From positions 1-28,250 of the forward strand of contig JBBRDB010000012.1 of NCBI GenBank assembly GCA_038204345.1: DNA of 28,250 bases, written 5' to 3'. Positions 8,808 through 16,626 of the stretch are shown one piece after another. Below the pieces are notes generated by a model, which was given only the letters and a program-made list of their open reading frames with translations, searched no databases and was not told where the DNA came from. This DNA is from JAHJSA01 sp038204345 (GTDB taxonomy: Bacteria > Actinomycetota > Thermoleophilia > RBG-16-64-13). The position numbers were made by a program, and so were the translations under genes. Numbering within the stretch: position 1 is the first letter of the stretch; each line of letters opens with the position of its first letter.

Positions 8808-8836
8808 TGTTTCGAAGCGTCGGTTTTGCGTAAAAT
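8808..8836 (+). promoter_or_regulatory. Possible promoter of thioredoxin reductase
   Basis: A -10-like TAAAAT (8831-8836) lies in a locally AT-rich patch (GGTTTTGCGTAAAATG) 29 bases before the GTG start. A weak -35-like TGTTTC (8808-8813) is 17 bases upstream. Transcription would start near 8843. Confidence 0.3.
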
Positions 8837-8865
8837 GAGCACTGGTCGAAAACATGGAGGAACGC

Positions 8866-9804
8866 GTGACTGAGAAGCTGGACATCGCCGTGATAGGAGC
8901 CGGACCGGCCGGCATGACCGCCGGATTGTACGGAGCACGCGCACGGGCCCGAACGGCCGTGTTCGATAGAGGACTGCCCGGCGGGCAGATAGTGAATACC
9001 GAGTGGGTGGAGAACTACCCCGCCTTCCCTGACGGCATCTCGGGACCGGAACTCGGGGAACTCATGCACAAGCAGGCTGAGCGGTTCGGCACCGAGTTCC
9101 ATACGCTCTCGCCGGTCGAGAATCTACGGACAGAGGGTGGAGATTTCATCCTCACAGTCAACGATGAGGAGATCGGAGCTCATTCGGTGATCGTGGCGAC
9201 CGGAGCCATCCCCAAGAAGCTCGGCGTTCCTGGGGAGGCCGAGTTCACGGGTCGCGGGGTGTCGTGGTGCGCCACCTGCGACGGGGCCTTGTTCCGCGGC
9301 AAAGAGGTGTGCGTCGTGGGAGGGGGCGACGCCGCGCTTCAGGAAGCTTTGTTCCTCTCGAAGTTCGCAACCCGGGTCCACGTGATCCACCGACGCGACC
9401 AACTGCGTGCCACAGAGTGCATACAGGAGTACTGCTTCCTCGACACCAAGATCCATTTCGTGTATAGCCGCGTTGTCTCTGAGATAGTGGGTGAGGGAGG
9501 CAAGCTGAAGGGAGTGCAGCTCGAGTCGACCAAAGGTGAGCCCGACATGTTCCTCCCCCTAGAAGGCGTGTTCATCTTCGTGGGGGTCGACCCGGTGAAT
9601 GAACTGCTGGTCGATATCGTTGAACTCGACGCCCAGGGCTACGCGGTGATAGACCATGACGGCGTAACCGGCGTTCCAGGGCTCTACGCGGCGGGCGACA
9701 TCACCAACGGGACCCTGAAGCAGGTGGTTACGGCGGCGGGAGGCGGCGCGTCGGCGGCGTTTGAAGCGTTGCGATACATCGAGGCGAAGACCTGGAACTT
9801 GTGA
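8866..9804 (+). CDS. trxB: Thioredoxin-disulfide reductase
   Basis: 312 residues. GTG 8866 is preferred because GGAGGA lies 5-6 bases upstream; the in-frame ATG 8854 would place that site inside the gene. It uses NADPH and FAD to reduce thioredoxin in the cytoplasm. Visible motifs are the FAD fold IGAGPAG (residues 10-16), the redox pair C135-A-T-C138-D, the NADPH fold GGGDAALQEALFL, the phosphate-binding HRRDQLRA and the C-terminal FAD motif AAGDITNGTLKQVVTAAGGG. Length is standard. It stands alone, with its own promoter-like region. Confidence 0.95.
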   Translation: MTEKLDIAVIGAGPAGMTAGLYGARARARTAVFDRGLPGGQIVNTEWVENYPAFPDGISGPELGELMHKQAERFGTEFHTLSPVENLRTEGGDFILTVNDEEIGAHSVIVATGAIPKKLGVPGEAEFTGRGVSWCATCDGALFRGKEVCVVGGGDAALQEALFLSKFATRVHVIHRRDQLRATECIQEYCFLDTKIHFVYSRVVSEIVGEGGKLKGVQLESTKGEPDMFLPLEGVFIFVGVDPVNELLVDIVELDAQGYAVIDHDGVTGVPGLYAAGDITNGTLKQVVTAAGGGASAAFEALRYIEAKTWNL

Positions 9805-9810
9805 GCCAAC

Positions 9811-9847
9811 GAGCGCCGCGCATCACCGAGGAGCGCCGCGCATCACC
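9811..9847. repeat. 20-bp-period tandem duplication at the 3' end of the M23-like gene
   Basis: GAGCGCCGCGCATCACC occurs at 9811-9827 and again at 9831-9847, separated by GAG. The stop codon and last codons of the minus-strand M23-like gene lie inside this duplication, between two convergent genes. It looks like a recent slippage or duplication event. Confidence 0.75.
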
Positions 9848-10617
9848 TGGATGTGGATGTGAGCGCCCGAGTCGTGCGTCAACTCGCCGATACGCGCCCC
9901 CAGTTCCCCTGCGGGTTCACGTATCAAGCCCAGCTGCGTCTTGCCCGCCTCGATCGTCTGGCCGATGGTCACCGCCGGCTCATCGACGAAAAGTATGCTG
10001 AGGGTGGCATCGCTCACGCCATCGGGTGCGATGTCTATCTGAACGTCGCTGTACTTGCCGTACAGTAGGTACTCCGTCACCCCGGTCACCACGCCAGACA
10101 CCGGAGCCACGATCGGCGTCCCTGTCGGAGCGCCGATATCCACGGACCCGATACCTCCAAGACTGGAGGTCGCGCTGTCGAGCACGTAGTACTGGATCGA
10201 AGAATCGCTGGAGAACACGCTGTGGAGAGCTCGCGATACGAGACCGCCGTTGACTCGGGTGCCGTTGGGGGTCAAGGGGATGTTGCGTTCGTCTAGAAGA
10301 GGATTGTAGGCGATGATCGTTACGTTCATCGCGGCGACGGGCAGCGACAAGTTCCTATCGTCCAGGCGGGCGAAGACGGGGTACGTTGGACCGGTCGGGT
10401 CGACGGGGCCGTCGGGCGCCCGCTGTTCCGCTACGAGAAGCTCGGCTTGGGACACCTGTGCCGTCGATCGTTCGGCGAGGCTCGTGACGGTATAGGCGGT
10501 CGCAGCCAGGATGGCTACCACGAAGATGGCAAGAAAACGCGTTCGCCGCCGCCGCACTACCACGTGCCTGCGGCGCTTTTCGCGCTCGATGTGGTGTCGA
10601 GACAGGTGCGCTGGCAT
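9823..10617 (-). CDS. Membrane-anchored M23 peptidase-like protein, degenerate active site
   Basis: 264 residues. A basic N-terminus (EKRRRHVVVRRRR) precedes one membrane helix (about residues 28-48), so the bulk is outside the membrane. Residues ~155-258 resemble a lysostaphin/M23 domain: VDIGAPTGTPIVAPVSGVV with the conserved Asp160, and GAHIHIQV with His253 and His255. The His that should precede Asp160 by four is Ile156, so zinc binding is probably incomplete. It may act as a peptidoglycan-binding or regulatory domain, as in EnvC/NlpD-type proteins. No Shine-Dalgarno is seen before ATG 10617, but a promoter places transcription near the start codon. Confidence 0.8.
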   Translation of the reverse strand: MPAHLSRHHIEREKRRRHVVVRRRRTRFLAIFVVAILAATAYTVTSLAERSTAQVSQAELLVAEQRAPDGPVDPTGPTYPVFARLDDRNLSLPVAAMNVTIIAYNPLLDERNIPLTPNGTRVNGGLVSRALHSVFSSDSSIQYYVLDSATSSLGGIGSVDIGAPTGTPIVAPVSGVVTGVTEYLLYGKYSDVQIDIAPDGVSDATLSILFVDEPAVTIGQTIEAGKTQLGLIREPAGELGARIGELTHDSGAHIHIQVMRGAPR

Positions 10618-10624
10618 CAGCGGT

Positions 10625-10654
10625 ACAGTAACATGGGTCGAGGCGTAAGGCCAA
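10625..10654 (-). promoter_or_regulatory. Promoter of the M23-like gene, possibly giving a leaderless mRNA
   Basis: On the minus strand, TTGGCC (10649-10654), an 18-base spacer and TACTGT (10625-10630) resemble -35 and -10 boxes. The ATG lies only 7 bases past the -10, where transcription would start. With no ribosome site visible, a leaderless message is plausible; these are common in Actinomycetota. Confidence 0.4.
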
Positions 10655-10698
10655 GACGGTCAAGATGCCTGTCCTTGCGCGAAGTCAGCTGAAAAGGG

Positions 10699-11883
10699 GT
10701 GGCGGTGCAGATCACCATACCTCGCTGGGCTCAACTCATCGTCATCCCCTTGGTGGTCTTGCTGACCGTCTACTTCGCCCGTGCGGTGAGCCATGCTCTC
10801 TTCGTGTTCCTCATGGCCTCCCTCTTGGCGCTGCTGCTAAACCCGTTGGCTCAGCTGTTCACACGGGTGCACGTGCCGCGGGCCCTTGGCGTGCCCGTGC
10901 TGTACTTGGCGTTGCTGTCCGCCGTAGGCGTGATGGTGGCGATCGGGGTTCCACCCCTCATCCGGCAGGCTCAGGGACTCGTAGAGCGGGCGCCCGAATG
11001 GGCGGCCACCATCAATCATGACCTCCCCGACTACCAAGCATATCTCGAGCGTCACGGCATCTTCGTGGATCTCGTGGGTTTGGTGGACAGTGCGGTCCGG
11101 TGGTTGGGCGGCGCGAGTCTCCAATCCTTCGGCAGGCTTCTCAACCTCGGCGTTGGTGTCGCGGGCAGCCTTGCTTCGCTCCTCCTAGTGCTCATCGTGA
11201 GCTTCTATATGCTCATCGACGGCCGACGCATCATTGCCTCCTTGGCTCACCTGTTCCCGGTGGAAGATGTCGTCGCCCGGGTCTATTTTGATGGCCTGCA
11301 GACGTCGTTCACACGCTTCGTCAAAGGCCAGGCCATCCTCGCTCTGTCGGTGGGGTTCGCGGCGGGGATGGGAGTGTGGATCCTCGGATGGGACGTTGTA
11401 GGCATCTGGCCAGAAGGAGGCCAGTATGCCTTGCTCTTCGGCTTCTGGGCCGGCGTCACGGAGGTGATCCCGTATATGGGACCCTGGATCGGGGCTCTGC
11501 CTCCGATCATCTTGGCCCTGTTCCATTCGCCCATCACGGCAGTCTGGGTAGCGATCACCTTCTGGCTCATCCAACTGCTCGAGAACCACATCCTGGTGCC
11601 GAACATCATGGGCGCCTCGGTCGGGGTCCATCCCCTCGTTGTGATCTTCGCTCTTCTGGCCGGGGCCGAGGTTGGAGGGATCCTGGGGATGCTTGCGGTG
11701 CTGCCGCTACTCGCGATGGTGCGGTATACGTTGGACTTCTTCCAGGTTAGGTTCTCACGCGCCCCTTGGATCGCGGACGACCAGACCACCCTGGCGGCCC
11801 CCGTGCCGGCGACAGCGCAGGAGGCTCCTTTGGCTCCCGTTGGTGCGCGCGAAAGCCAAGAGGACCCAAGTGGTCTGCTCTGA
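10699..11883 (+). CDS. AI-2E family transporter (PerM/YdiK-like)
   Basis: 394 residues from GTG 10699. GTG 10705, two codons later, has AAAAGGGG at better spacing and may be the true start. The AI-2E exporter fold is clear: two N-terminal hairpin helices, an extracytoplasmic part around residues 90-150, then LLVLIVSFYMLIDG, FTRFVKGQAILAL, VTEVIPYMGPWIGALPP and ENHILVPNIMGASVGVHPL. Eight membrane helices are expected. Family members export small molecules or act as Na+/H+ antiporters; the substrate here is not predictable. The last ~35 residues are a soluble Ala/Pro-rich tail. The gene diverges from the M23-like gene. Confidence 0.92.
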   Translation: MAVQITIPRWAQLIVIPLVVLLTVYFARAVSHALFVFLMASLLALLLNPLAQLFTRVHVPRALGVPVLYLALLSAVGVMVAIGVPPLIRQAQGLVERAPEWAATINHDLPDYQAYLERHGIFVDLVGLVDSAVRWLGGASLQSFGRLLNLGVGVAGSLASLLLVLIVSFYMLIDGRRIIASLAHLFPVEDVVARVYFDGLQTSFTRFVKGQAILALSVGFAAGMGVWILGWDVVGIWPEGGQYALLFGFWAGVTEVIPYMGPWIGALPPIILALFHSPITAVWVAITFWLIQLLENHILVPNIMGASVGVHPLVVIFALLAGAEVGGILGMLAVLPLLAMVRYTLDFFQVRFSRAPWIADDQTTLAAPVPATAQEAPLAPVGARESQEDPSGLL

Positions 11884-11939
11884 TGACCACACTCACGAAT
11901 GCGGGGACGATCACGTCGTCAAGGCCGAGGATGGGGCGT

Positions 11940-11968
11940 TTGTTGGCGCCGGGCATTACTGTTAGACT
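11940..11968 (+). promoter_or_regulatory. Promoter of the inositol-lipid cluster
   Basis: TTGTTG (11940-11945), a 17-base spacer and TAGACT (11963-11968) make a reasonable sigma-70-type promoter. Transcription would start near 11975, 27 bases before the ATG at 12002. The three following genes are on the same strand with short gaps. Confidence 0.45.
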
Positions 11969-12001
11969 CATCGCGGCTTGGAGCAAAGACGCGGGCATAC
12001 T

Positions 12002-12589
12002 ATGAACGGGGTGCGTGACTTCCTTGGCGAGCGCCTGAGGGACGTCCTCCAACCTCTCACTCGGGGCCTCGAGCGTCTGCACATCACTCCCAACCAGATC
12101 ACGGTCGTTGGGGCCGCCATGAATCTGGCGGCCGCGGTCCTGCTGGCGGGGGAGCGCCTCGTCGTGGCGGGGCTGGTCTTCGTGGTGGCGAGTTGCTTCG
12201 ACATGCTCGACGGCGCGCTAGCCCGCTTCGCGCAGAAGGTCACGCCATTCGGCGCGTTTCTCGACTCCACACTCGATCGCGCCTCAGAGGGTGCTATCCT
12301 GGTGGCGGTCGCGTACGTGTTCGCCCGGCAGGGACACCCGGTGGATGTCGCCATCACCATGGTCGCACTGCTCGGATCGCTGCTGGTCAGCTACACGCGC
12401 GCCCGTGCTGAGGCTTTGGGATTGGAATGCAAGGTCGGTTTGATGAGCCGCCCGGAGCGGATCGTGCTCATGGCGATCGGTCTGTTCTTCAACGTGTTGC
12501 CGTATGTGATCTACATATTGGCGGCGCTGACGACGTTCACAGTCGTTCAGCGTGTCGTGCACACCTATCGTGAGTTGCGTTCCCGCTAG
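12002..12589 (+). CDS. pgsA: CDP-alcohol phosphatidyltransferase, probable phosphatidylinositol-phosphate synthase
   Basis: 195 residues from ATG 12002. A TTG at 11978 is in frame but lies close to the predicted transcription start. The full CDP-alcohol signature D67xxDGxxARx8GxxxDxxxD92 is present, with metal-binding Asp67, Asp70, Asp88 and Asp92. Six membrane helices are expected. The enzyme moves a phosphatidyl group from CDP-diacylglycerol to an alcohol at the cytoplasmic face. The next gene makes inositol-3-phosphate, so that is the likely acceptor, giving phosphatidylinositol phosphate as in mycobacteria. Substrate choice is inferred from the neighbour, since the family also makes phosphatidylglycerol phosphate. 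Confidence 0.85.
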   Translation: MNGVRDFLGERLRDVLQPLTRGLERLHITPNQITVVGAAMNLAAAVLLAGERLVVAGLVFVVASCFDMLDGALARFAQKVTPFGAFLDSTLDRASEGAILVAVAYVFARQGHPVDVAITMVALLGSLLVSYTRARAEALGLECKVGLMSRPERIVLMAIGLFFNVLPYVIYILAALTTFTVVQRVVHTYRELRSR

Positions 12590-12637
12590 GGTCGGTCGAG
12601 CGGGGATGCGGTGCGAGACAGGAGAGGGAGGATTCTG

Positions 12638-13795
12638 TTGGGCGAGAAGGTAAGAGTCGCCGTCATCGGCGTGGGCAACTGCGCTTCGTCGTTCATCCAG
12701 GGGGTTCATTACTACCGGGATGCGAAGGATGACGAGTTCGTGCCCGGACTCATGCACGTGAACCTGGGCGGTTACCATATCTCCGACATCGAGTTCACCG
12801 CCGCTTTCGACATCGACAAGACCAAGGTGGGCAAGGACCTTTCCGTGGCTATCGACGGCGGAATGAACAACACAGTCAAGTTCGCCGAGGTGCCCAAGAT
12901 GGGCGTCAAGGTGTCGCGCGGCATGACGCACGACGGTCTGGGCAAGTATCTCTCTCAAGTGATCGAGAAGGCCCCCGGCCCCACCGACGACGTCGTCCGC
13001 ATCCTCAAGGAGACCAAGACCGACGTGGTGGTCAATTACCTGCCCGTCGGCAGTGAGATGGCTACGAAGTGGTACGTGGAGCAGGTTCTGGATGCCGGTT
13101 GCGCCTTCGTGAACTGCATACCGGTGTTCATCGCCCGCGAGGACTATTGGCAGAAGCGCTTCGAGGAGCGCGGGCTGCCGGTCATCGGCGACGACATCAA
13201 GTCGCAGGTGGGGGCGACCATCGTACATAGGGTGCTGGCCCACCTGATGCGCGAGCGGGGCGTACGCCTGGAGCGCACGAGTCAACTGAACGTTGGCGGC
13301 AACACCGATTTCCTAAACATGCTCGAGCGCGAACGCCTGGAGAGCAAGAAGATCTCGAAGACCAATGCGGTCACCTCGCAGCTCGACTACGACATGGGTG
13401 CCAAGAACGTGCATATCGGCCCGTCTGACTACGTGGAATGGCTGGACGACCGCAAGTGGGCGTACATCCGCCTTGAGGGCCGCACCTTCGGGGACGTGCC
13501 CCTGAACATCGAGCTCAAGCTCGAGGTGGTCGACTCGCCCAATTCCGCGGGCATCGTCATCGACGCGGTGCGCTGCGCTAAGCTGGCCTTGGATCGGGGC
13601 ATCAGTGGTGCGCTCTTCGGCCCCGCGTCGTACTTCATGAAGTCGCCCCCTGAACAGTACAGCGACTCGGAGGCGCACGAAGCGACAGAAGCCTTCATCG
13701 CCGCCCCCTCCGCCGCTCCTTCTGCCGCCCCTTCTGCCGCATCGGCGGCCTCGCCGTCGGCCCCGAAAGGGGAATCCTCGGGCGAGACTGCCTGA
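12638..13795 (+). CDS. ino1: Myo-inositol-1(3)-phosphate synthase
   Basis: 385 residues from TTG 12638, chosen because GGGAGG lies 6 bases upstream; a GTG at 12611 is in frame but unsupported. The enzyme converts glucose 6-phosphate to inositol 3-phosphate using bound NAD. Motifs include the Rossmann VAVIGVGNCASSFIQG near the N-terminus, then VVNYLPVGSEMATKWY, GDDIKSQVGATIVHR, and LNVGGNTDFLNM with catalytic Lys-rich loops (ESKKISKTNAV). This is the compact actinobacterial/archaeal type. The last ~35 residues are an Ala/Ser/Pro repeat tail (AAPSAAPSAAPSAAS), not part of the enzyme fold. It sits between the lipid synthase and a glycosyltransferase, consistent with phosphatidylinositol mannoside-like lipid synthesis. 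Confidence 0.95.
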   Translation: MGEKVRVAVIGVGNCASSFIQGVHYYRDAKDDEFVPGLMHVNLGGYHISDIEFTAAFDIDKTKVGKDLSVAIDGGMNNTVKFAEVPKMGVKVSRGMTHDGLGKYLSQVIEKAPGPTDDVVRILKETKTDVVVNYLPVGSEMATKWYVEQVLDAGCAFVNCIPVFIAREDYWQKRFEERGLPVIGDDIKSQVGATIVHRVLAHLMRERGVRLERTSQLNVGGNTDFLNMLERERLESKKISKTNAVTSQLDYDMGAKNVHIGPSDYVEWLDDRKWAYIRLEGRTFGDVPLNIELKLEVVDSPNSAGIVIDAVRCAKLALDRGISGALFGPASYFMKSPPEQYSDSEAHEATEAFIAAPSAAPSAAPSAASAASPSAPKGESSGETA

Positions 13796-13823
13796 CGGTC
13801 CGGACGGGTACACGCGCATCCAT

Positions 13824-15854
13824 ATGGATGCGGACCAGCATGTGGAAACGAGCGAGGCGAGCGACCAGAGCCTAAGGGTGGCTCTGGTCACTCCCTTCTC
13901 GTGGGTGCGACCGAGTTCGGTCAATCAGCACGTCGCCGATCTCGCCCGGGAACTCCTGAGCCGGGGACATCGTCCTTTAGTTCTCGCCTCGTCAGACCAC
14001 GCCGGTGAGCTGCGGCGCATGCGCCGCCTCACCCAACACCACGGTCGGCTGGTGATGGGGCTGCTGGCTCAGTGGAACCCGGGCACGGTGCCGGACGACC
14101 GCCTACTCCCCAGCGAAGAGTCCGGCCCCCTGAGCCCGGAGCACGGGGTCCCGGTCGTCGCGCTCGGCCGCAGCTTCGCTTTCCGACTCAACGGCTCGGT
14201 AACCAGCATCGGATTGCCCGTTGACGTCCACTCGCGATTAGAGCGCATGCTGGTGGGCGGAGGCTTCGACGTGGTCCACGTCCACGAGCCCCTCGCGCCT
14301 TCCCTGAGCTTCACCGCGATTCGCGAATCACGCAGCCCCGTGGTGGCCACCTTCCACCTCACGCCGGCAGCGCTGGTAGCCTACGAGCTTGGCTCACCCG
14401 TCCTCTCTCGCTTCTTCGATCGGCTGGACGAGAGGATCGTCACGTCCGGGTCCGCGGCGTCGGTACTCAGCGGGCTGTTCGGCGGCGAGTACCGGGTGAT
14501 ATCCCCCGGGACGAGTATCCCGGCCGATCAGGGCGCCGCCGGTGTCCTCGCAGAGGAGGAACACCCCCTGGAAGGGCGGTTTCGCACGGCACTCTATGTG
14601 TACCGAGGCGACGACGCACGAGGCCTGCGGGCGCTTATGCGCACGCTCAAAGTCGGCTTCCCCCCGAGCATCGACCGGCTGCGCGTGGCCGTGCACCGCC
14701 CGTCGGCAGGCTTGTGGCCGCCTCGCCCGGCCCCAAGGTCCCTACGCGACCGTGTGGGCTGGGTGGACTTCGATCATCCGATCGAGCTGGCGTCCACCTA
14801 CCGGAACGCGGCCGTCGTGATCCTACCCTTCCTCGGCGGCGAGTGGTTGCTGCAGACGGCGGCCGAGGCTCTCGCGGTGGGCTGCCCGGTAGTAGGACCG
14901 GATCTCCCGATCCTCAGGGCCCTCGTGGAAGATGATGACGCGGGGTCGTACTTCGCTCCGGATCGGGAGGCCGGATTCGGACGGGCGATCGAGCACGCCG
15001 TCCACAAGGCGAGGGTGCCGGTAGCCGGTCATCAGATGGGCGAGGTCGGGGTCGCAACGATCGCAGCCTATGCCGAGGCCCTCCAGCGTTCCGCCGGCAG
15101 CGGCTCGGTGGGCCGGGAGGGCACGCGCGTCGCGGGCCGGGTTACCAAGATTCGCCGCCGCCGCAAGGGACCCGTCCTCGCCCGCGGCGGCTGGATCCAT
15201 GCCGACCTTCATATGCACACCGAGTACTCTAAGGACAGCACCAGCACGGTCGAGGCGATCTTAGCGACCGCGCGCGAAGTGGGTCTCGGGGCCATCGCGA
15301 TCACCGATCACAACGCGATCGAGGGGGCCTTGCTCGCGCGCGATATGGCCGGTGACGACCTCACCGTGATCGTGGCCGAGGAGATCATGACCCAGCAGGG
15401 AGAGGTGATCGGCCTCTTCATCGAAGAACTCATCCCGAAAGGCCATACCTTCGACGAGACCTTGTCGATGATCAAGGAGCAGGGCGGACTCGTGTACGTC
15501 CCCCACCCTTTCGACCGGCTGCGCACGACTCCCTCCTACCGCCTCATGGTGGACAATCTCCATCGCATAGACGTCGTCGAGACGTTCAACGCGCGGAACA
15601 TGCTGCCTCAGTTCAACCTCACGGCGGAGCGCTTCGCGGCCAAGTACAACGTGGCGGCGGGTGCCGGCAGTGACGCGCACGTGTTGCCGGGACTAGGCAC
15701 GGCGATGCTGCGCATGCCCACGTTCGAGGGGCCGGACGAGTTCATGGCCTCCCTGTGCGAAGCGGACATCGTAACCAGGCGCAAGAGCCTGCTTTACCTC
15801 CAGTCCCTCAAACTGCTGCGCACCACCCTCGATCACGTGCTGCCGGGGTCTTGA
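13824..15854 (+). CDS. GT4-type glycosyltransferase fused to a PHP metal-dependent phosphoesterase domain
   Basis: 676 residues, ATG 13824, 28 bases after the inositol phosphate synthase; its ribosome site is weak. Residues ~15-415 are a GT-B glycosyltransferase. They start VALVTPFSWVRPSSVNQHV, carry DVVHVHEPLAPSLS in the first domain and end with the E340-x7-E348 motif in EWLLQTAAEALAVGCPVV. Residues ~457-665 form a PHP domain with H463xH465, H496 in TDHN, E519, H561 in VPHPFD and D617-A-H619, so its metal ligands look complete. GT4 enzymes in this setting (PimA-like) glycosylate phosphatidylinositol. The PHP part may release a phosphate from the lipid or sugar. Both domains in one chain is unusual; the joint reaction is inference. 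Confidence 0.88.
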   Translation: MDADQHVETSEASDQSLRVALVTPFSWVRPSSVNQHVADLARELLSRGHRPLVLASSDHAGELRRMRRLTQHHGRLVMGLLAQWNPGTVPDDRLLPSEESGPLSPEHGVPVVALGRSFAFRLNGSVTSIGLPVDVHSRLERMLVGGGFDVVHVHEPLAPSLSFTAIRESRSPVVATFHLTPAALVAYELGSPVLSRFFDRLDERIVTSGSAASVLSGLFGGEYRVISPGTSIPADQGAAGVLAEEEHPLEGRFRTALYVYRGDDARGLRALMRTLKVGFPPSIDRLRVAVHRPSAGLWPPRPAPRSLRDRVGWVDFDHPIELASTYRNAAVVILPFLGGEWLLQTAAEALAVGCPVVGPDLPILRALVEDDDAGSYFAPDREAGFGRAIEHAVHKARVPVAGHQMGEVGVATIAAYAEALQRSAGSGSVGREGTRVAGRVTKIRRRRKGPVLARGGWIHADLHMHTEYSKDSTSTVEAILATAREVGLGAIAITDHNAIEGALLARDMAGDDLTVIVAEEIMTQQGEVIGLFIEELIPKGHTFDETLSMIKEQGGLVYVPHPFDRLRTTPSYRLMVDNLHRIDVVETFNARNMLPQFNLTAERFAAKYNVAAGAGSDAHVLPGLGTAMLRMPTFEGPDEFMASLCEADIVTRRKSLLYLQSLKLLRTTLDHVLPGS

Positions 15855-15860
15855 GTCTCT

Positions 15861-15881
15861 GCGGCGGTCTGCGACCGCCGC
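15861..15881 (+). terminator. Hairpin terminator after the inositol-lipid cluster
   Basis: GCGGCGGT (15861-15868), loop CTGCG, ACCGCCGC (15874-15881): an 8-bp perfect stem 7 bases after the stop codon. A direct copy of TGCGACCGCCGCCTTC follows immediately. There is no long T-run, only CTTCT. Confidence 0.55.
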
Positions 15882-15981
15882 CTTCTGCGACCGCCGCCTT
15901 CAGCGAAGGACTTCATGCGTGCGAGGACGAATATGTCTGCAACCCCGGGACATGGTCCACCCGGGTCCCAAAGGATGGTCT

Positions 15982-16626
15982 ATGGCCACGGAATCCAGAA
16001 GAAAAGCTAAGCCCCCAGCCGTCCCCGAAGACGGGAACGAGATCTATCGCAGGTTGGAGGAGCGTGCAATAGCCGAAAGCAACGATCTCAACCGGACGGT
16101 GTCGCAATGCCGACGTTGCAAGCGCGGGGATTTCCTACCGACCGTCGGCTCCGGGCACCCTCTGGCCGACATCTTCATGGTCAAGTATCGTCCTCGATAC
16201 CTCGAGGTCAGTGAGGGCGTCGCCTACTTCGGCAGGTCGGGCGCCGCCATCCTGAAGAGTGTCGAGCGCCTGGGTGTCGACCCGCTTCTCCTCTACGGGA
16301 CCAACGCGGTGAAGTGTACGGCGGTGACCCCAGAGGAGGGTGAGGCCAACTGTCCCAGCTACTTGCTCGAGGAGATCCAGATCACGCAACCGAAGATGCT
16401 CGTGGTGATGGGGCGAGAGGCTCTGGGCGTCTTGAGCCGCAACCGCCTCGCAACCATGGCCGAGATTTCCTGGACTCCGGGAGAGATCCAGGAGTTCACA
16501 CCGTTTTGCCGAGCCTTGGTGACGCCTGACATCGACGAATCTCTCGATGACGCCGAGGCCAAGCGGGCTTTTTGGACTGCGTTCCGGGCGCTGGGCGATT
16601 GGTACAAGGACGAGCCTCCCTACTGA
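15982..16626 (+). CDS. Divergent uracil-DNA glycosylase superfamily protein
   Basis: 214 residues from ATG 15982, preceded by AAAGGATGG. The fold resembles family 4/5 uracil-DNA glycosylases. It has an N-terminal CxxC (Cys43, Cys46) and two later cysteines (Cys112 in YGTNAVKC, Cys124 in NCPSYLLEEI) that could hold an iron-sulfur cluster, then ITQPKMLVVMGREAL as the core strand. The usual catalytic motif GEAPG is replaced by the stretch PLADIFMVKYRPRYLEVSEG, and the C-terminal HPS motif by TPDIDES. The activity may therefore differ from uracil removal. Its stop codon overlaps the start of the next gene, so the two are translationally coupled. Confidence 0.72.
   Translation: MATESRRKAKPPAVPEDGNEIYRRLEERAIAESNDLNRTVSQCRRCKRGDFLPTVGSGHPLADIFMVKYRPRYLEVSEGVAYFGRSGAAILKSVERLGVDPLLLYGTNAVKCTAVTPEEGEANCPSYLLEEIQITQPKMLVVMGREALGVLSRNRLATMAEISWTPGEIQEFTPFCRALVTPDIDESLDDAEAKRAFWTAFRALGDWYKDEPPY

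Noticed and set aside
12284..13285. 333-residue minus-strand frame across the phosphatidyltransferase and inositol phosphate synthase
   Set aside because: Antisense shadow of two clear genes; no motif or start signal.
13690..13760. Repeat run GCCGCTCCTTCTGCC as a mobile or regulatory repeat
   Set aside because: It is in frame inside the coding sequence and encodes a low-complexity tail.
15870..15901. Two copies of TGCGACCGCCGCCTTC as a possible CRISPR-like or VNTR repeat
   Set aside because: Only two adjacent copies and part of a terminator hairpin; no spacer pattern.
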